This document shows positions 1 to 6,147 of a DNA stretch of 8,924 nucleotides, piece after piece (the first letter of the stretch is position 1; the number at the start of each line of letters is the position of its first letter). The position numbers were made by a program, and so were the translations under genes. The notes beneath the pieces were generated by a model that saw only the letters and a program-made list of their open reading frames with translations, searched no databases and was not told where the DNA came from. Origin of the DNA: CBDUUP01 sp965370435 (lineage in GTDB: Bacteria > Chloroflexota > Anaerolineae > Anaerolineales > UBA11579). The stretch is taken from NCBI GenBank assembly GCA_965370435.1, contig CBDUUP010000180.1:1-8924 (forward strand), in the 5' to 3' direction.

Positions 1-27
1 CAGAGGATGCGGGGCGTTTATTTTTTT
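1..27 (+). terminator. Right half of an intrinsic terminator cut by the window edge
   Basis: GATGCGGGG at 6-14 is followed closely by a T-run (21-27). The same nine bases form the right arm of the terminator behind the second LRR gene (3872-3880), where the left arm is CCCCGCATC. The left arm would lie outside the window, so the hairpin is inferred. If correct, a plus-strand gene, possibly another LRR paralogue, ends just upstream. Confidence 0.5.
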
Positions 28-64
28 AAGCCGTCTGTCTCCTGGCCGCGGCAATGGAAACCGA

Positions 65-93
65 TTGACTTTCCTCCTCCAATCCTGTAAAAT
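65..93 (+). promoter_or_regulatory. Sigma70-like promoter of LRR gene 1
   Basis: The -35 box TTGACT (65-70) and -10 box TAAAAT (88-93) are separated by exactly 17 bp. The block CCTGTAAAATGGAAGA around the -10 matches CCTGTAAGATGAAAGA at the same place before genes 2 and 3, which supports a shared promoter. Transcription would begin near 100, leaving a leader of about 60 nt. Confidence 0.75.
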
Positions 94-146
94 GGAAGAA
101 ATGAAGGCAGCGCTTTCAAATTCATAGACAACCAACAGCGCAACTC

Positions 147-152
147 AAGGAG
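147..152 (+). promoter_or_regulatory. Shine-Dalgarno site of LRR gene 1
   Basis: AAGGAG lies 7 nt before the ATG at 160. It fixes that start codon, and the signal peptide begins immediately after it. Confidence 0.8.
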
Positions 153-159
153 AGAGATC

Positions 160-1668
160 ATGCCTACTCTACTTTCGTCCCCTAGCAAATGGCAGTTTGT
201 GACCAGAGCGGCCCTCGTCGCCGTTCTGGTGGCAGGATTTTTATCCGGGCCGGGGAGACCGGACCAGGCCATCGCCGCGCCAAACCCAGAGGCTAGTTTT
301 ACCGATTGCGCCGGCCAGACCGACATCCCGGAGACAGAGTGCCTGGCGCTGCTGGCCCTGTACAACAGCGCCGATGGCGATAATTGGATTGACAACACAG
401 ACTGGTGGGTGACAGCCGATCTTTGCGATTGGTTCGGCGTGATCTGCGACGGTGTTCCGGGAAATGTGTCCGATATCAACATGTCCGGCAACAACCTCAA
501 CGGCAGCCTCCCGGCCGAGATCGGCGACCTGACCAGCATGGGCTACATGGATGTGGGCGGCAACCTCCTCTCCGGCAGCATCCCCGCCGAGATAGGCGCT
601 CTGACAAATTTGCAGATCCTCTATCTGAATGACAACCAATTGACCGGCAGCATCCCCCCTGAGCTGGAAAACCTTTCTATCTTGATGGACCTCTCCTTTC
701 ACACCAACCAACTGACCGGCAGCATTCCGCCGGAATTAGGCAGCCTGTCCTTGTTGCAATACCTCAACTTGCATGATAACCAACTGAGCGGAACCATTCC
801 CCCAGCGTTAGGCAGCTTGTCCAACTTGGTGAGCCTCTATTTAGACACCAACCGGTTGAGCGGCCCGCTGCCTCAGGAGTTCACCAATTTGTCCTTCCTA
901 ACCAAACTGTTTTACTATAACACTACGCTCTGCGCGCCGGGAAACGTTGACTTCCAGAACTGGCTGACCGGGGTGCCAACCCGGAACACCACCAACCTGC
1001 ACTGCGACGTGATCTTCTCCGACGGCTTCGAGAGCGGGGACACCACCGCCTGGTCGTCCACTGTAGAGGGTCCCGCCCAACTCAGCGGCCTGTTCAGCGG
1101 CCAATACCTCCCCCCCGGGCTGGGCTTGATCGTCCATCCCAAGGCCGCCGCTCAAGGCGGCTACGGCCTGGGCGCTATTGTTGAAGATAACCATCCTATG
1201 TTCGTTCAAGATGACACCCCCGCCGCCGAGACCCAATACCGGGCCAGATTCAACTTGTTTGTCAAGTCCCTCACCGCGGGCAACAACAAGGGGATGGGCA
1301 TTCTCCTGGGAAGCGGGACGGGAAAATCCTTCCAGGTGTTCACCGGATGGGACGGGGCCCAACACGTCGTCGTGGCTCGGGTCGGTTGGGATGATGGCCA
1401 CTGGACCTGGACCAGCTTCTACGCCATCCCCACCAACGATTGGATCTTCGTGGAGATTGATTGGGCCGCCGCCACCGGAGATGGCAATAACGACGGCTAC
1501 TTCAGCCTATACCTGGACGGGGTTCTCCAGGAGACGATTCCCACCCTGGACAACGACACCGTCAGCGTGGACACGGTTCGCCTAGGCCCGTTCTACGTTT
1601 CCCCCGGAGCCACCGGCATCGTTGGCTTCGACGCTTTCTCCTCTGAGAATGTGTACCCGAAGCCATAG
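160..1668 (+). CDS. Secreted plant-type LRR protein with C-terminal beta-sandwich-like module (paralogue 1)
   Basis: A 502-residue protein, probably exported and binding a protein or glycan outside the cell; the ligand is unknown. Residues 1-40 form a Sec signal peptide (basic start, hydrophobic stretch 17-29, AIAA before probable cleavage). The N-terminal cap (about 50-100) carries C50, C61, C89 and C96 and the CDWFGVICDG motif, resembling the LRRNT cap of plant LRR receptor kinases. Six 24-residue repeats follow (about 102-246) with the plant-type signature LxGSIPxELGxL. A degenerate C-terminal cap contains C258 and C282. The remaining 220 residues start at VIFSDGFESGDTTAW and include LYLDGVL and a DGNNDG loop, which suggests a concanavalin/LamG-like beta-sandwich; that fold call is inference. 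There is no LPXTG motif or C-terminal membrane segment, so the protein is likely released. It is the shortest of three paralogues, with four fewer repeats. The start is supported by AAGGAG 7 nt upstream. Confidence 0.9.
   Translation: MPTLLSSPSKWQFVTRAALVAVLVAGFLSGPGRPDQAIAAPNPEASFTDCAGQTDIPETECLALLALYNSADGDNWIDNTDWWVTADLCDWFGVICDGVPGNVSDINMSGNNLNGSLPAEIGDLTSMGYMDVGGNLLSGSIPAEIGALTNLQILYLNDNQLTGSIPPELENLSILMDLSFHTNQLTGSIPPELGSLSLLQYLNLHDNQLSGTIPPALGSLSNLVSLYLDTNRLSGPLPQEFTNLSFLTKLFYYNTTLCAPGNVDFQNWLTGVPTRNTTNLHCDVIFSDGFESGDTTAWSSTVEGPAQLSGLFSGQYLPPGLGLIVHPKAAAQGGYGLGAIVEDNHPMFVQDDTPAAETQYRARFNLFVKSLTAGNNKGMGILLGSGTGKSFQVFTGWDGAQHVVVARVGWDDGHWTWTSFYAIPTNDWIFVEIDWAAATGDGNNDGYFSLYLDGVLQETIPTLDNDTVSVDTVRLGPFYVSPGATGIVGFDAFSSENVYPKP
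463..897 (+). repeat. Six 72-bp LRR-coding repeats of gene 1
   Basis: Successive 72-bp units encode LRR1-LRR6. The most conserved DNA encodes GSIPPEL, e.g. ACCGGCAGCAT at about 643 and 715. Units are diverged from each other, so recent unit duplication is not evident here. Confidence 0.8.
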
Positions 1669-1691
1669 ACTCAAATACACTTTGCAATCCA

Positions 1692-1715
1692 CCCTTCCGC
1701 AAAGTCGGCGAAGCC
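1692..1715 (+). repeat. Partial copy of the intergenic hairpin repeat
   Basis: These 24 bases match 3897-3920 at 21 positions in the same orientation (core AAAGTCGGCGAAG). They sit where the terminator hairpin is found behind genes 2 and 3. Confidence 0.65.
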
Positions 1716-1717
1716 GC

Positions 1718-1905
1718 GGGTGTATTTCAGTTTGGGGGTTTGAGTGACTAAAGTCACACAAACTTTTACGAAGTCGGCCCTTCGAGTTTAGCCTCAGGAC
1801 AAAGCCTGCGCCGACTTGGCGATGTTTTAGTCCGCCGAAGGGCGGACTTCGTAGTTGTTGGCGCGACTTTAGTCGCTGTGTTGCCCCCAAAACTGAAATG
1901 CACCC
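1718..1905. repeat. 188-bp inverted-repeat (MITE/REP-like) element between LRR genes 1 and 2
   Basis: Two arms of about 65-70 bp are imperfect reverse complements. The left arm (1718-1784) begins GGGTGTATTTCAG, passes through GACTAAAGTC and ends ACGAAGTCGGCCCTTCG. The right arm (about 1837-1905) begins CGAAGGGCGGACTTCGT, passes through GACTTTAGTC and ends CTGAAATGCACCC. The roughly 50-bp centre is not symmetrical. There is no ORF and no clear target-site duplication. A 56-bp stretch (1762-1817) recurs in reverse orientation at 3907-3962 with one mismatch. The element resembles the non-autonomous hairpin repeats common in Chloroflexota intergenic DNA; that assignment is from memory. As RNA it would fold into a long stem and might serve as the transcript end of gene 1. 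Confidence 0.8.
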
Positions 1906-1919
1906 AATCCGCCCACCGG

Positions 1920-1948
1920 TTGACATCCACCCCGAAACCCTGTAAGAT
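1920..1948 (+). promoter_or_regulatory. Sigma70-like promoter of LRR gene 2
   Basis: A perfect -35 TTGACA (1920-1925), a 17-bp spacer and TAAGAT (1943-1948). The whole block from GTTGACATCC to GAAAGAGTATT is identical before gene 3. The leader is about 85 nt, and it too is recognisably shared with gene 3 (CATATCGAAA versus TATATCGAAA). Confidence 0.85.
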
Positions 1949-2028
1949 GAAAGAGTATTTAGACCCATTTTGCAGCTTGACCTTCAAGCCAAACCCCAAT
2001 CTCATATCGAAATAGCGCCATCTGCCAG

Positions 2029-2034
2029 AGGAGG
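2029..2034 (+). promoter_or_regulatory. Shine-Dalgarno site of LRR gene 2
   Basis: AGGAGG lies 6 nt before the ATG at 2041, a near-ideal site that fixes the start. Confidence 0.85.
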
Positions 2035-2040
2035 CCTCCC

Positions 2041-3822
2041 ATGAATCAGACCCATTCCCCCAGAACCACACGGCAAGTCCTATTTAGACTCTCCCTCATC
2101 GCCGCCCTGCTGTTGGGCTTTCTGCCCGCCGCGCCCGCCCAGGCAGCCGGATACCTCGGCTGCGCCTATCCCGGCGAGCAGGATGATATACCTGAAGCGG
2201 AGTGCGACGTTCTGGTGGCGCTGTACACCAACACCGCCGGAGCTAGTTGGACCGGTAACACAGACTGGCTGTTATCCGCTGACCCTTGCGCTTGGTTCGG
2301 GATAACTTGTAATAGCGGGCATGTTACCGGGCTGGACCTGGATAATAATAACCTGGTCGGCCCCCTTCCCACCACGCTGGGCGACCTGACCAATTTAGTG
2401 AGCTTGAATTTAACCACCAACAGCTTGAGCGGCAGCATCCCCTCTTCGATAGGCAGCCTGACCAGTTTGGAATCCCTGATTTTGCAGTTCAACAGCTTGT
2501 CCGGCAGCCTCCCCACCGAGTTGGGCAGCTTAACTTCTTTGGAATTTTTGTTTTTGTCCAGCAATAACCTGGACGGCAGTCTCCCCGCTGCGTTGGGAAA
2601 TTTGCCCGTGGTGGAGAATATCCAAATGGTCAACAACAACTTGACCGGCAGCATCCCCCCGGAGTTGGGCAACTTGACCACCCCGATAGCCATCAACCTG
2701 GGCAACAATTCCCTCACCGGCAGCATCCCTCCCGAGTTGGGGAATATCGCCACCCTGCAATCGCTCGGGCTGGGCGACAATGATTTAACCGGGAGCATTC
2801 CGGCAGAATTGGGAAACTTGATCAACATGACCGACCTCCGCATGGATTACAATGATCTTAGTGGGAACATTCCCAGCGAGTTGGGCAACCTGCCCAACTT
2901 GTATACGCTTCATCTACAGGGCAACCAGTTGAGCGGGAGCGTCCCGGCTGAATTTGGCAGCCTGGCCGCCCTGGTCGATCTGCAGCTCCATGGCAACTCT
3001 TTGTTGAGCGGGTCGCTCCCCCAGGAGCTGGTCAATCTCACCCTCTTGGATAATTTCTACTACTCGACCACCAACCTCTGCGCGCCGGGCAATGTTACCT
3101 TCCAAAATTGGCAGAGCGCCATCACCTCCAAGCTCATCACCGGCTACAATTGCGACCTGATCTTCACCGACGGCTTCGAGAGCGGAAACACCTCCGCCTG
3201 GTCCTCTACTGTCGAGAGTCCCGCCCAACTCGGGGGCGGTTTGTTCAGCGACCAGTATATCCCCCCCGGATTGGGCCTGATCGTCCATCCCAAGGCCGCC
3301 GCGCAGGGAGGCTACGGCCTGGGCGCAATCGTGGAGGACAACCATCCCATGTTCGTGCAAGACGACACGCCCGCCGCCGACACCCACTACCGGGCCCAGT
3401 TCTACCTGCTGGTCAAGTCCCTCACCGCCGGAACCAACAAGGGAATGGGCATATTGCTGGGCGGGGGGATTGGGATGCCCTTCCAGGTGTTTGTGGGGAA
3501 GGATGGCGGCGGCAATACCGTCGTCGTAGCGCGGACCAAGGAAGACGATAACAGCATGAACTGGACTGCCTACTACCCGATCACCAATGGGCAATGGATC
3601 TTCGTGGAGATTGAATGGGCCGCGGCCACCGGGTTTATAATCCACAACGGCTACTTCAAATTGTACCTGAACGGCGTCCTCCAAGAGACCATCCCTGCGC
3701 TGGACAACGACACCGTCAGTCTCGACACGGTGCGCCTAGGCCCGTTCTACGTGTCCCCCGGAGCCACCGGCATCATCGGTTTCGACTCCTTTACCTCCGA
3801 CAGCGGCGCCTACATACCCTAG
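2041..3822 (+). CDS. Secreted plant-type LRR protein with C-terminal beta-sandwich-like module (paralogue 2)
   Basis: A 593-residue exported protein, closest to paralogue 3. The signal peptide ends at APAQA (about residue 35) after a hydrophobic run (17-29). The N-terminal cap has C41, C55, C83 and C90 and the motif CAWFGITC. Ten plant-type LRRs span about 94-336; the tenth carries one extra residue (NSLLSGSLP). The C-terminal cap contains LCAPGNVTFQNW (C347) and C371. The terminal module starts at LIFTDGFESGNTSAW (373) and ends with SPGATGIIGFDSF. All six cysteines are conserved in the three paralogues, consistent with disulfides outside the cytoplasm. Unlike its sisters, the DGNND loop is replaced by FIIHN at 3634-3648. 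No membrane anchor or sorting signal is present. Transcription appears independent, with a promoter at 1920-1948 and a terminator at 3854-3890. A role in adhesion or recognition is a guess from domain type. Confidence 0.9.
   Translation: MNQTHSPRTTRQVLFRLSLIAALLLGFLPAAPAQAAGYLGCAYPGEQDDIPEAECDVLVALYTNTAGASWTGNTDWLLSADPCAWFGITCNSGHVTGLDLDNNNLVGPLPTTLGDLTNLVSLNLTTNSLSGSIPSSIGSLTSLESLILQFNSLSGSLPTELGSLTSLEFLFLSSNNLDGSLPAALGNLPVVENIQMVNNNLTGSIPPELGNLTTPIAINLGNNSLTGSIPPELGNIATLQSLGLGDNDLTGSIPAELGNLINMTDLRMDYNDLSGNIPSELGNLPNLYTLHLQGNQLSGSVPAEFGSLAALVDLQLHGNSLLSGSLPQELVNLTLLDNFYYSTTNLCAPGNVTFQNWQSAITSKLITGYNCDLIFTDGFESGNTSAWSSTVESPAQLGGGLFSDQYIPPGLGLIVHPKAAAQGGYGLGAIVEDNHPMFVQDDTPAADTHYRAQFYLLVKSLTAGTNKGMGILLGGGIGMPFQVFVGKDGGGNTVVVARTKEDDNSMNWTAYYPITNGQWIFVEIEWAAATGFIIHNGYFKLYLNGVLQETIPALDNDTVSLDTVRLGPFYVSPGATGIIGFDSFTSDSGAYIP
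2320..3048 (+). repeat. Ten LRR-coding repeats (72-75 bp) of gene 2
   Basis: Ten consecutive units, the last 75 bp. Each aligns one-to-one with the unit of the same rank in gene 3 (for example unit 2 GSIPSSIG, unit 8 GNIPSELG, unit 9 GSVPAEFG). The repeat expansion therefore predates the gene duplication. Confidence 0.85.
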
Positions 3823-3853
3823 GCCATAGACTCCCATACACCATTCGATCCAA

Positions 3854-3890
3854 CTCCCCGCATCCTCTTGCGATGCGGGGAGCTATTTTA
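3854..3890 (+). terminator. Intrinsic terminator of LRR gene 2
   Basis: An 11-bp perfect GC-rich stem, CTCCCCGCATC / GATGCGGGGAG, with a 7-nt loop (3865-3871), followed by CTATTTTA. It starts 31 bp after the stop codon. The preceding ATCCAACTCCCCG is shared with the terminator of gene 3. Confidence 0.9.
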
Positions 3891-3896
3891 ATACAT

Positions 3897-3980
3897 CCCT
3901 TCGGTAAAGTCGGCGAAGGCTTTGTCCTGAGGCTAAACTCGAAGGGCCGACTTCGTAAAAGTTGGCGCTACTTTAGTCGC
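3897..3980 (-). repeat. Partial, inverted copy of the intergenic hairpin repeat
   Basis: Positions 3907-3962 are the reverse complement of 1762-1817 with one mismatch in 56. The similarity runs on through TTGGCG and ACTTTAGTCGC to 3980, which is one arm of the 188-bp element. The second arm is absent. The copy lies between the gene 2 terminator and the gene 3 promoter. Confidence 0.85.
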
Positions 3981-4001
3981 CCAACATCAGTCACCCACGG
4001 G

Positions 4002-4030
4002 TTGACATCCACCCCGAAACCCTGTAAGAT
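4002..4030 (+). promoter_or_regulatory. Sigma70-like promoter of LRR gene 3
   Basis: TTGACA (4002-4007), 17-bp spacer, TAAGAT (4025-4030). From GTTGACATCC through GAAAGAGTATT it is identical to the gene 2 promoter, including the whole spacer. Confidence 0.85.
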
Positions 4031-4108
4031 GAAAGAGTATTCAGACCAAGTTCACAGTTTACCTTCAAACCAAACCCAATCTTATATCGAAAAAAGAGCC
4101 ATCCACTA

Positions 4109-4114
4109 AAGGAG
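4109..4114 (+). promoter_or_regulatory. Shine-Dalgarno site of LRR gene 3
   Basis: AAGGAG lies 7 nt before the ATG at 4122. Confidence 0.8.
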
Positions 4115-4121
4115 TCCCCCC

Positions 4122-5906
4122 ATGTACCCGACCCATTCACTCAGAACCGCACGGCAAGCCCTATTCAGACTCATCCTCATCGCCGCCCTGCTGCTGGGCT
4201 TTCTGCCCGCCACGCCCGCCCAGGCAGTAGGATACACGGGCTGCGTCAACCCCGACGACCAGACCGATATGGATGAAGCAGAATGCGATGTCCTGGTGGC
4301 GCTGTATACCAACACCATCGGGGCCAGTTGGACCACCAACACAGGCTGGCTGACAACCGATACGCCTTGCACTTGGTTCGGGATATCTTGTACTGGCGGG
4401 CATGTTTACCGGGTGGACATAGATAATAACAATCTGGTCGGCGCCCTTCCTACCAATTTAGGCGACCTAACCTATTTGGAGGACCTCTATCTTTACGCCA
4501 ACGGCTTGACCGGCAGCATCCCCTCTTCGATAGGCAGCCTGACCAGCATGGACACCCTGTCTTTGTATAATAACAGCTTGTCCGGCAGCCTCCCCACCGA
4601 GATAGGCAATTTAACTTCTTTGGTCAGCGCGTTTCTGAACAACAATGACCTTTCCGGCAGCCTCCCCGCTTCGTTGGGCAATCTGCCCGTGTTGATGAAT
4701 CTCCAACTGACCAACAACGACTTTACCGGCAGCATCCCCCCCGAGTTGGGCAACTTGACGGCCCTGAAATACATCAACCTGGGCAACAATCCCCTCACCG
4801 GCAGCATCCCCCCCGAGTTGGGCAACATCACCACCCTGCAATCTCTGGGGCTGTCCTACACCAATGTATCCGGGAGCATTCCACCAGAGTTGGGAAACTT
4901 AACCCTCATGAACGACTTCCGCCTGGGTTACAGCAACTTCAGCGGGAACATTCCCAGCGAGTTGGGTAACTTCACCAGCGCGCATACCATACAACTAAGC
5001 GGCAACAATTTGAGCGGGAGCGTCCCGGCTGAATTTGGCAACCTGGCCTCCTTGATCAATCTGCATATCAACAGCAACCCTTTGTTGAGCGGGTCGCTTC
5101 CCCAGGAGCTGACCAATCTCACCTTATTGGAGGATCTCATCTACTCAACCACCAACCTGTGCGCGCCGGGCAACGTCGCCTTCCAAAACTGGCAGAGCGC
5201 CCTCACCGGTACGGTGCAAACCACCGGGAATAACTGCGACCTGATCTTCACCGACGGCTTCGAGAGCGGGAACACCTCCGCCTGGTCAGCCACTGTGGAA
5301 AATCCGCAGCAAATCGGGGGCCTGTTCAGCGAAAAGTATATCCCCCCCGGCCTGGGCTTGATCGTCCATCCCAAAGCCGCCGCCCAGGGAGACTACGGCC
5401 TGGGCGCCATCATCGAAGACCGCCAGCCCCTGTTCGTGCAGGATGATACCCCCGGCGGCGCTTCCCACTACCGGGCGCAGTTCTACCTGCTGGTCAAGAC
5501 CCTCACCGCCGGTCCCAACAAAGGCTTCGGTATCTTGCAGGGCAGCGGGACAGGGATGCCCTTCCAGGTGTTTGTGGGGAAGGATGGCGGCGGCAATACC
5601 ATCGTCGTGGCTCGGACCAAAGAAGATGGCGGACCCAAGACCTGGACCAGCTACTACACCATCCCCAATAAACAATGGGTCTTCGTGGAGATTGATTGGG
5701 CCGCGGCCACCGGGGACGGCAACAACGATGGCTACTTCAGCCTGTACCTGGACGGGGTTCTCCAGGAAACCATCGCCGCGCTGGACAATGACACCGTCAC
5801 CGTGGACCTGGTGCGTATGGGGCCGTTCTACGTCTCCCCCTCGGTCACCGGGATCATAGGCTTCGATTCCTTCACCTCCGACGGCGGCGTCTACGCCGCG
5901 CCATAA
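4122..5906 (+). CDS. Secreted plant-type LRR protein with C-terminal beta-sandwich-like module (paralogue 3)
   Basis: A 594-residue exported protein, a tandem duplicate of paralogue 2 that aligns with it end to end almost without gaps. The signal peptide ends at TPAQA (about 35). The N-terminal cap has C41, C55, C83 and C90 (CTWFGISC). Ten LRRs span about 94-336, then the C-terminal cap (C347, C372). The terminal module starts at LIFTDGFESGNTSAW and keeps the DGNNDGYF loop also seen in paralogue 1. Several repeats depart from the consensus on the beta strand, for example LGLSYTNVSG and FRLGYSNFSG, where the usual Asn of LxxN is replaced by Thr or Ser. No anchor is seen. It is flanked by its own promoter (4002-4030) and terminator (5929-5968). 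The extracellular ligand is unknown. As a family it resembles the LRR ectodomains of plant receptor kinases but lacks a transmembrane segment and kinase. Confidence 0.9.
   Translation: MYPTHSLRTARQALFRLILIAALLLGFLPATPAQAVGYTGCVNPDDQTDMDEAECDVLVALYTNTIGASWTTNTGWLTTDTPCTWFGISCTGGHVYRVDIDNNNLVGALPTNLGDLTYLEDLYLYANGLTGSIPSSIGSLTSMDTLSLYNNSLSGSLPTEIGNLTSLVSAFLNNNDLSGSLPASLGNLPVLMNLQLTNNDFTGSIPPELGNLTALKYINLGNNPLTGSIPPELGNITTLQSLGLSYTNVSGSIPPELGNLTLMNDFRLGYSNFSGNIPSELGNFTSAHTIQLSGNNLSGSVPAEFGNLASLINLHINSNPLLSGSLPQELTNLTLLEDLIYSTTNLCAPGNVAFQNWQSALTGTVQTTGNNCDLIFTDGFESGNTSAWSATVENPQQIGGLFSEKYIPPGLGLIVHPKAAAQGDYGLGAIIEDRQPLFVQDDTPGGASHYRAQFYLLVKTLTAGPNKGFGILQGSGTGMPFQVFVGKDGGGNTIVVARTKEDGGPKTWTSYYTIPNKQWVFVEIDWAAATGDGNNDGYFSLYLDGVLQETIAALDNDTVTVDLVRMGPFYVSPSVTGIIGFDSFTSDGGVYAAP
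4401..5129 (+). repeat. Ten LRR-coding repeats (72-75 bp) of gene 3
   Basis: Units correspond rank by rank to those of gene 2. Units 5 and 6 are nearly identical to each other in their conserved half (ACCGGCAGCATCCCCCCCG then AGTTGGGCAAC), so they could recombine. Confidence 0.85.
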
Positions 5907-5928
5907 ACTCCCCTACACCCTGCAATCC

Positions 5929-5968
5929 AACTCCCCGAATCCCAATAAGATTCGGGGAGTTATTTTTT
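5929..5968 (+). terminator. Intrinsic terminator of LRR gene 3
   Basis: A 13-bp perfect stem, AACTCCCCGAATC / GATTCGGGGAGTT, with the 7-nt loop CCAATAA, followed by ATTTTTT. It begins 22 bp after the stop codon and closes the LRR array. Confidence 0.93.
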
Positions 5969-6142
5969 ACATTTCCTGAGGGGAGAAATGAAGCCTGTTG
6001 GGGTGTAAAAATCGCCGCCAAAGTAGTTTGTTGATTAAATAGGGTCGTAAAAGATATAAATCCCTTATATTACGGTATTTACTTACTAATCTCTTTTGGA
6101 TCAGATGAAACTGTCCCCGTTAAATCCCCTATTGTATGGGAT
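5969..6142. other. AT-rich gene-free spacer
   Basis: Between two convergent transcription units this stretch is clearly more AT-rich than either side. I see no ORF, RNA gene or convincing promoter. It contains short symmetrical bits such as TATAAATCCCTTATA (about 6055-6069) and ends in the palindrome listed at 6119-6147. Confidence 0.5.
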
Positions 6143-6147
6143 TTAAC
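6119..6147 (-). terminator. Perfect 10-bp inverted repeat at the end of the ychF-HTH unit, possible terminator
   Basis: GTTAAATCCC (6119-6128) and GGGATTTAAC (6138-6147) are exact reverse complements around a 9-nt loop. The stop codon of the HTH gene (6143-6145) lies within one arm. Read on the minus strand there is no T-run after the stem, so it is not a classical intrinsic terminator. It could also be an operator-like palindrome. Confidence 0.4.

Noticed and set aside
1582..1968. Minus-strand open frame across the end of gene 1 and the hairpin repeat
   Set aside because: It crosses the repeat element and overlaps a real gene; no recognisable protein and no ribosome-binding site of note.
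2166..2843. Long minus-strand open frame of 225 codons with its own repeat pattern inside LRR gene 2
   Set aside because: It is the mirror of the LRR-coding repeats in a high-GC frame. The plus strand has a signal peptide, recognised domains, promoter and Shine-Dalgarno site. The same kind of shadow appears inside genes 1 and 3.
2914..3684. 256-codon minus-strand open frame opposite the C-terminal module of gene 2
   Set aside because: Equivalent shadow frames lie opposite genes 1 and 3. Codon conservation follows the plus-strand frame (synonymous changes), so the reverse frame is not selected.
463..5129. CRISPR array or tandem DNA repeat locus
   Set aside because: The regular 72-bp periodicity is that of 24-residue LRR codons within open frames; there are no conserved palindromic repeats with unique spacers.
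2320..5129. Diversity-generating retroelement variable region acting on the LRRs
   Set aside because: Variation is seen across all ten repeats and is not restricted to adenine positions; no reverse transcriptase or template repeat is present in the window.
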